From Roseiflexaceae bacterium (GTDB lineage Bacteria > Chloroflexota > Chloroflexia > Chloroflexales > Roseiflexaceae), in contig CANHPK010000060.1 in NCBI GenBank assembly GCA_947462525.1, positions 1 to 7,885 of the forward strand: a stretch of DNA of 7,885 nt, read 5' to 3'. Each line of letters starts with the position of its first letter. Position 1 is the first letter of the stretch. Of this stretch, positions 5,901-7,885 are shown piece after piece. Made by a program: the position numbers and the translations under genes. The notes beneath the pieces were generated by a model. It was not told where the DNA came from. It saw nothing but the letters and a program-made list of their open reading frames with translations, and did not search any database.

Positions 5901-7571
5901 ACGGCTGTCGAGGAGACAGGTCGAATCGCCGCCCGCGCTGATACGTGGTGCTGGAGTCATAGGCAAACGAGTGGCTGAGGGAGTATAGGTCTGTGAGGCA
6001 GTGGGCGTCTGTGTGACTGTCGCCGTTTTGCTCGCCGTCCACGTTGCTGTGGCTGTGTTCGTGGCGGTGGCTGTATTGAGCGGAGTGGACGAGGCAGTAC
6101 GGGTGGGTAATGGAGTATTTGTGGGTAACGGAGTGTTTGAGGGTGATGGAGTGTTCGACGGTGTTGCAGTGGGGAGATACGCTTCCTCGGCGGAGTATGA
6201 CGGCAATGCAGATCCCATCTGCGCTGGATTGGTGCCTCTACTGGTGGCATCCCCGTAGCCGAGTTGCCCTTCGTACCCACGGCCGAAGCAACGGACCGTG
6301 TAATCGACAAACATGACGCAGGTATGGTCAGAACCAATACTGACACGGGATATGGTAGCGCTCGTGCCCAAGTTGACGGCCGGGAGTGCATCACCCATGT
6401 CGCCGACGTTCGTGCCGCGATATGCTTGGGTACCCTGGCCGAGTTGACCGTACCCATTAAAACCCCAACATTTGAGGGTGTTGTTGTCGAGCACGGCACA
6501 GGTATGGCCGAATCCCGCACTGATAGCTATGGCGGTACGATTGCTGCCGAGATTCACATACGGCAAGTTGTCACCCATTTCGCCGAGGTCGTCGCCAACG
6601 TTCGCACTACTGCCATTCGCTAGCCCCAGCTGACCATACTCATTCCAGCCCCAGCACTTGACTTGTCCGCTGTTGACAATGGCACAGACGTGATAGCCAC
6701 CGATCGCAACGGCACGCACTGCGACATTGCTGCCCAGGTCTACCGCGGGAAGTGCATCACCCATGTCATTTTGATCGCCCAGAGATGGAATGTCAGATGG
6801 GACCCCGAGGTTGCCTGACTGGTTCATCCCAAAGCACTTGAGTGTCGCATCGTCCAACACTGCACAGGCAATAAAAAGCCCCACGTCATACGAGGTGATT
6901 GCGTGCGTGCTACTCAAGGAGAGTTGTGCGAGGTTGTCGCCCATGGTCCCGCTATTTCTGCCGTAATCGATGTAGTCAGCGTCAGCGATGCTACTGCCCC
7001 AACACGCCAGTTTGCCATTGTCCAAGAGGGCACAGGTGTTTTCGCCCCCCGTAGCTATCGATTGGGCGGTGCGACCATTGGGCAACGCAATGGTGTTGAG
7101 TGCTGACCCCATCTCGCCTGCGTTGTCACCGAGATAGGTTTCATTTTCGTACCCGAGTTTGCCGTAATCAGCATTCCCCCAGCACTTAATGGTTCCGTTA
7201 TTCAAGAGTGCACAGGTGTGCGTGCTTCCCACTTGGACGTCGACCACGGTGTTGGTCGAACTGACGTCGACAATGGGCAACGTCGGTGCAGTCCCGGTGC
7301 CGCTATCACTCGTGTTGGTTGTGTTGCCGTAGCCGAGTTGGCCAGATGCATTGTCACCGTAGCAGCGCAGTTTGCCGCGGCTGTCGAGCAGACAGGTTGT
7401 ATAACCACCTGCGCTTATTTGCGGTACCGGCGTCATCGCGACACGACCAGAAGCGGCCGCAGAAGCAGTAATCTGCACGCGCAACGGAGTGAATGTGTAC
7501 AAGGAAAACACGGCGAACACCGTGACAAAGAATATAACTAGTTGCACGCCGCGCAGTGAACTCGGAATCAT
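2892..7571 (-). CDS. Secreted triple-propeller RCC1-repeat protein (21 blades) with Thr-rich linkers and basic stalk
   Basis: This is a 1559-residue protein with ATG at 7569-7571, preceded by AAAGGTG four bases upstream. Residues 9-27 form a hydrophobic signal or anchor, with possible cleavage near ASA at 36-38. Three homologous modules follow: 46-460, 538-950 and 1050-1464. Each starts MTPxPxISAGG, has seven RCC1-type blades and ends MGSxLPxYS. Every blade carries C-x9-C followed by Y/W/F-G, giving 42 cysteines and none elsewhere. The aromatic after the second Cys follows the same order in each module: Y, W, W, F, W, W, F. Linkers 461-537 and 951-1049 are Thr/Ser/Pro-rich with repeated WTAS[KR]T. 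The tail 1465-1559 alternates Thr/Ser with Lys/Arg/Pro and ends TPTRRP. The protein is most likely exported and displayed on the surface as three disulfide-stabilised propellers on a string. There is no catalytic motif, and the ligand is unknown. The stop overlaps the stop of the plus-strand pseudogene tail. Confidence 0.92.
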   Translation of the reverse strand: MIPSSLRGVQLVIFFVTVFAVFSLYTFTPLRVQITASAAASGRVAMTPVPQISAGGYTTCLLDSRGKLRCYGDNASGQLGYGNTTNTSDSGTGTAPTLPIVDVSSTNTVVDVQVGSTHTCALLNNGTIKCWGNADYGKLGYENETYLGDNAGEMGSALNTIALPNGRTAQSIATGGENTCALLDNGKLACWGSSIADADYIDYGRNSGTMGDNLAQLSLSSTHAITSYDVGLFIACAVLDDATLKCFGMNQSGNLGVPSDIPSLGDQNDMGDALPAVDLGSNVAVRAVAIGGYHVCAIVNSGQVKCWGWNEYGQLGLANGSSANVGDDLGEMGDNLPYVNLGSNRTAIAISAGFGHTCAVLDNNTLKCWGFNGYGQLGQGTQAYRGTNVGDMGDALPAVNLGTSATISRVSIGSDHTCVMFVDYTVRCFGRGYEGQLGYGDATSRGTNPAQMGSALPSYSAEEAYLPTATPSNTPSPSNTPLPTNTPLPTRTASSTPLNTATATNTATATWTASKTATVTQTPTASQTYTPSATRLPMTPAPRISAGGDSTCLLDSRGNLRCYGYNNAGQLGYGNTTNYGTGSTGSVPILPLVDVSTVNTVVDVQVGGNHTCALLNNGKIKCWGYAFYGGIGSEDIINLGDNQGEMGSALNPIALPSGRTALSIATGPTNTCALLDNGKLACWGNTIGIQSGIRPGSTSNTMGDNLPQLTLSSTEAITSYDVGFSFACVILNNATLKCFGNNLSGALGVPTTTTSLGDSNDMGDALPIVNLGTNIAVRAVATGSRHVCVIVNSGQVKCWGDNGFGQLGNGTTETIGDNPGEMGDNLPFVNLGSNRTAVSISAGDKHTCAILDNNTLKCWGFNIYGQLGQGTDITRGDSPEEMGDALEAVNFGTNTTISQVTVGNLHTCVMFINTNVRCFGRGGEGQLGYGDPLSRGNSPTQMGSSLPAYSVEGVSTPTPTATPSNTETPSATWTASRTATPTFTATLTPTWTATHTATATASWTASRTSTATATHTATATASWTASRTATATQTSTPTRTYTPTATRIPMTPAPRISAGGNSTCLLDSRGKLRCYGFNTSGQLGYGNTTQYSDGTTGQAPTLPLVDVSATNPVVDVQLGPEHTCALLGNGTIKCWGNAFYGKLGYENETNLGDNAGEMGSALNTIALPTGRTAQSIATGNANTCALLDNGKLACWGYPMGISTGERHGSTSNTMGDYLPQLSLSSTQAITAFDVGAGIACAVLDNATLKCFGFNIAGNLGVPLTISSLGNQNDMGDALPTVNLGTNVAVRSVSVARYHVCAIVNSGQVKCWGRNEYGQLGLANGNTNDIGDNAGEMGDSLPYVNLGSGRTATSISVGSNHTCAVLDNNTLKCWGRNEYGQLGQGTVTHRGANVDDMGDALAPVNLGTTATISRVTVGDLHTCVMFVDYTVRCFGRGGEGQLGYGDALNRGSSSTDMGSALPSYSVETIFVPTATKTVSPSRTKSPTKTLIPSRTSTVTRSATRTRSLTPSKTATLTASVTLTKSPTLTPSATRTKSLTPTKSPTRTKTLTRTRTPTRRP
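2895..3179 (-). repeat. Low-complexity repeat encoding the basic Thr/Ser stalk of RCC1 gene 2
   Basis: Residues 1465-1559 follow a Thr/Ser-x pattern in which x is mostly Lys, Arg, Pro or Leu. The final LTPTKSPTRTKTLTRTRTPT is identical to that of RCC1 gene 1. It lacks the Ala/His zone that precedes the basic zone in gene 1. Confidence 0.8.
3180..4424 (-). repeat. Propeller module 3 of RCC1 gene 2
   Basis: Residues 1050-1464 contain seven blades with all 14 cysteines. It is closest to module 1 in blade 2 and closest to module 2 in blade 3. This mosaic pattern suggests gene conversion between modules rather than a single clean triplication. Confidence 0.85.
4425..4721 (-). repeat. Linker 2 between propeller modules 2 and 3 (Thr/Ala-rich with Trp)
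   Basis: Residues 951-1049 contain several copies of TWTA/SWTASRT alternating with TATATHT. The linker includes a recent 60-bp internal duplication (separate entry). Trp occurs here but not in the C-terminal tails. Confidence 0.75.
4489..4598 (-). repeat. 60-bp direct repeat within linker 2
   Basis: Bases 4489-4538 and 4549-4598 are identical over 50 bp with a period of 60 bp. Each encodes one THTATATASWTASRT unit (20-residue period). Perfect identity at the DNA level indicates a recent in-frame expansion. Confidence 0.85.
4722..5960 (-). repeat. Propeller module 2 of RCC1 gene 2
   Basis: Residues 538-950 contain seven blades. Blade 2 is the most divergent of the three modules (YGGIGSEDI in place of YGKLGYENE). 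Blade 3 shares GSTSNTMGD with module 3 but not with module 1. Confidence 0.85.
5961..6191 (-). repeat. Linker 1 between propeller modules 1 and 2 (Thr/Pro/Asn-rich)
   Basis: Residues 461-537 are rich in PSNT, PLPT and TATAT motifs, with one TWTASKT. The linker is flexible or extended by composition and separates two complete propellers. It is shorter than linker 2 by about 22 residues. Confidence 0.75.
6192..7436 (-). repeat. Propeller module 1 of RCC1 gene 2
   Basis: Residues 46-460 contain seven blades, with cysteine pairs at 60/70, 120/130, 180/190, 236/246, 296/306, 358/368 and 418/428. Blade 2 is closest to that of module 3 (shared GKLGYENET and ALNTIALP). Blade 3 lacks the GQLG motif and carries a unique loop, SSIADADYIDYG. 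Confidence 0.85.
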
Positions 7572-7575
7572 GATG

Positions 7576-7582
7576 CACCTTT
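7576..7582 (-). promoter_or_regulatory. Ribosome binding site of RCC1 gene 2
   Basis: Minus-strand AAAGGTG lies four bases upstream of the ATG at 7569-7571. Its AGGTG core is complementary to the 3' end of 16S rRNA, and it is flanked by unstructured AT-rich sequence. Confidence 0.6.
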
Positions 7583-7598
7583 GTTTATTGATATCTTT

Positions 7599-7630
7599 AT
7601 TTTATCATGATAAAAATAAATATTTGTTAA
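7599..7630 (-). promoter_or_regulatory. Candidate promoter of RCC1 gene 2
   Basis: On the minus strand TTAACA (7625-7630, 5/6 match to TTGACA) is followed after 20 bases by TAAAAT (7599-7604, 5/6 match to TATAAT). The spacing is longer than the usual 16-19. The location, 28-60 bases before the start codon, and the AT-richness fit a promoter, but the exact hexamers are uncertain. Confidence 0.35.
7600..7615. promoter_or_regulatory. Perfect 16-bp palindrome, candidate operator
   Basis: TTTTATCATGATAAAA is its own reverse complement. It overlaps the candidate -10 region of RCC1 gene 2, where a dimeric repressor would block initiation. The AT-rich context raises the chance of coincidence, but 16 perfect bases are notable. 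Confidence 0.4.
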
Positions 7631-7632
7631 TC

Positions 7633-7674
7633 ATATGAGCAAAAATGCTGTTTATGCGTGTGTATTGCTCATAT
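7633..7674. promoter_or_regulatory. 10-bp inverted repeat upstream of RCC1 gene 2
   Basis: ATATGAGCAA (7633-7642) and TTGCTCATAT (7665-7674) are perfect inverted copies separated by 22 bases. The 32-bp centre spacing is close to three helical turns. It lies just upstream of the candidate promoter and could be a regulator-binding pair or a hairpin in the leader. Confidence 0.4.
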
Positions 7675-7711
7675 AGAAGCATAGTTTAAAATTCCATGAG
7701 TCGAGTAATGT

Positions 7712-7753
7712 AAAAAATTACGCGGCAGATGTTTTCTGCCGCGCTGTTTTTTT
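7712..7753. terminator. Bidirectional rho-independent terminator
   Basis: CGCGGCAGA (7721-7729) and TCTGCCGCG (7735-7743) form a perfect 9-bp stem with a 5-base loop. On the minus strand the stem is followed by TAATTTTTT, so it terminates the third RCC1-family gene, which stops 39 bases upstream. On the plus strand seven T (7747-7753) follow after three bases, but I see no plus-strand gene there. It insulates RCC1 gene 2 from its upstream paralogue, so these are separate transcription units. Confidence 0.85.
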
Positions 7754-7782
7754 CTCACACCATCTGTCTCTGAGCGGTGGCC

Positions 7783-7885
7783 TTACGGCCGTCTGGTACG
7801 GGTAGCGGTGCGTGTTCGTGTCGGGGATTTGGTGAGCGTCGGGGATTTGGTGAGCGTCGGGGATTTGGTAAACGTCGGAGATCTA
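7783..7885 (-). CDS. C-terminal end of a third Thr-rich-stalk protein (probable RCC1 paralogue), 5' truncated
   Basis: The minus strand is open from the right edge to TAA (7783-7785), giving 33 residues: three SPT[FL]TK units and then SPTRTRTATRTRRP. This matches the basic stalk ends of the two RCC1 proteins (SPTRTKTLTRTRTPTR-x-P), and the strong terminator follows directly. It belongs to the same family by its stalk. That it carries RCC1 propellers is inferred from the tandem context, since none are inside the window. It lacks the plus-strand enzyme remnant found beside the other two stop codons. Confidence 0.75.
   Translation of the reverse strand, partial: RSPTFTKSPTLTKSPTLTKSPTRTRTATRTRRP

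Noticed and set aside
7572..7782. tRNA or other structured RNA gene in the leader of gene 2
   Set aside because: Only a terminator hairpin and palindromes are visible; there is no cloverleaf or recognisable riboswitch core.

Overview
The window is almost entirely a tandem family of secreted RCC1-type beta-propeller proteins, all on the minus strand. It holds one complete single-propeller gene (143-2185), one complete triple-propeller gene (2892-7571) and the last 33 codons of a third family member (7783-7885, running off the right edge). On the plus strand there is the 3' end of an unrelated TIM-barrel enzyme gene at the left edge (1-146). A decayed second copy of that gene's tail lies at about 2791-2895.

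The gene structure is bacterial: short AT-rich leaders, Shine-Dalgarno sites, a perfect hairpin terminator with U-tracts, and N-terminal hydrophobic export segments. Extracellular RCC1 blades with GEMGD-like loops followed by very long Thr-x-Thr-x/Pro stalks are, from general knowledge, common in Chloroflexota and a few other environmental phyla. Chloroflexota is my best guess, held weakly. Coding DNA is moderately GC-rich, while the leaders at about 2290-2430 and 7585-7720 are strongly AT-rich.

Layout from left to right: (1) the plus-strand enzyme gene converges on RCC1 gene 1, and their stop codons overlap. (2) Gene 1 has a signal peptide, one 7-bladed propeller and a 213-residue Thr-rich tail. 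(3) A 600-bp intergenic region contains the AT-rich leader of gene 1, two tandem 129-bp repeats with hairpins, and the plus-strand pseudogene tail. (4) RCC1 gene 2 has a signal peptide and three 7-bladed propellers joined by Thr-rich, Trp-containing linkers, then a basic Thr-rich tail nearly identical at its end to that of gene 1. (5) Its leader carries two palindromic elements, followed by a bidirectional terminator. (6) Last comes the end of the third paralogue.

The proteins look like surface or cell-wall display molecules: rigid disulfide-stabilised propellers on extended, probably glycosylated, Thr-rich stalks with a cationic end. No enzymatic motif is visible in them and their ligand is unknown. 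The most informative signal is evolutionary. The 3' ends of genes 1 and 2, together with about 100 bp of the convergent neighbour, form a repeat pair (about 43-236 and 2792-2985). This shows that the array grew by duplications that captured the tail of the flanking gene.
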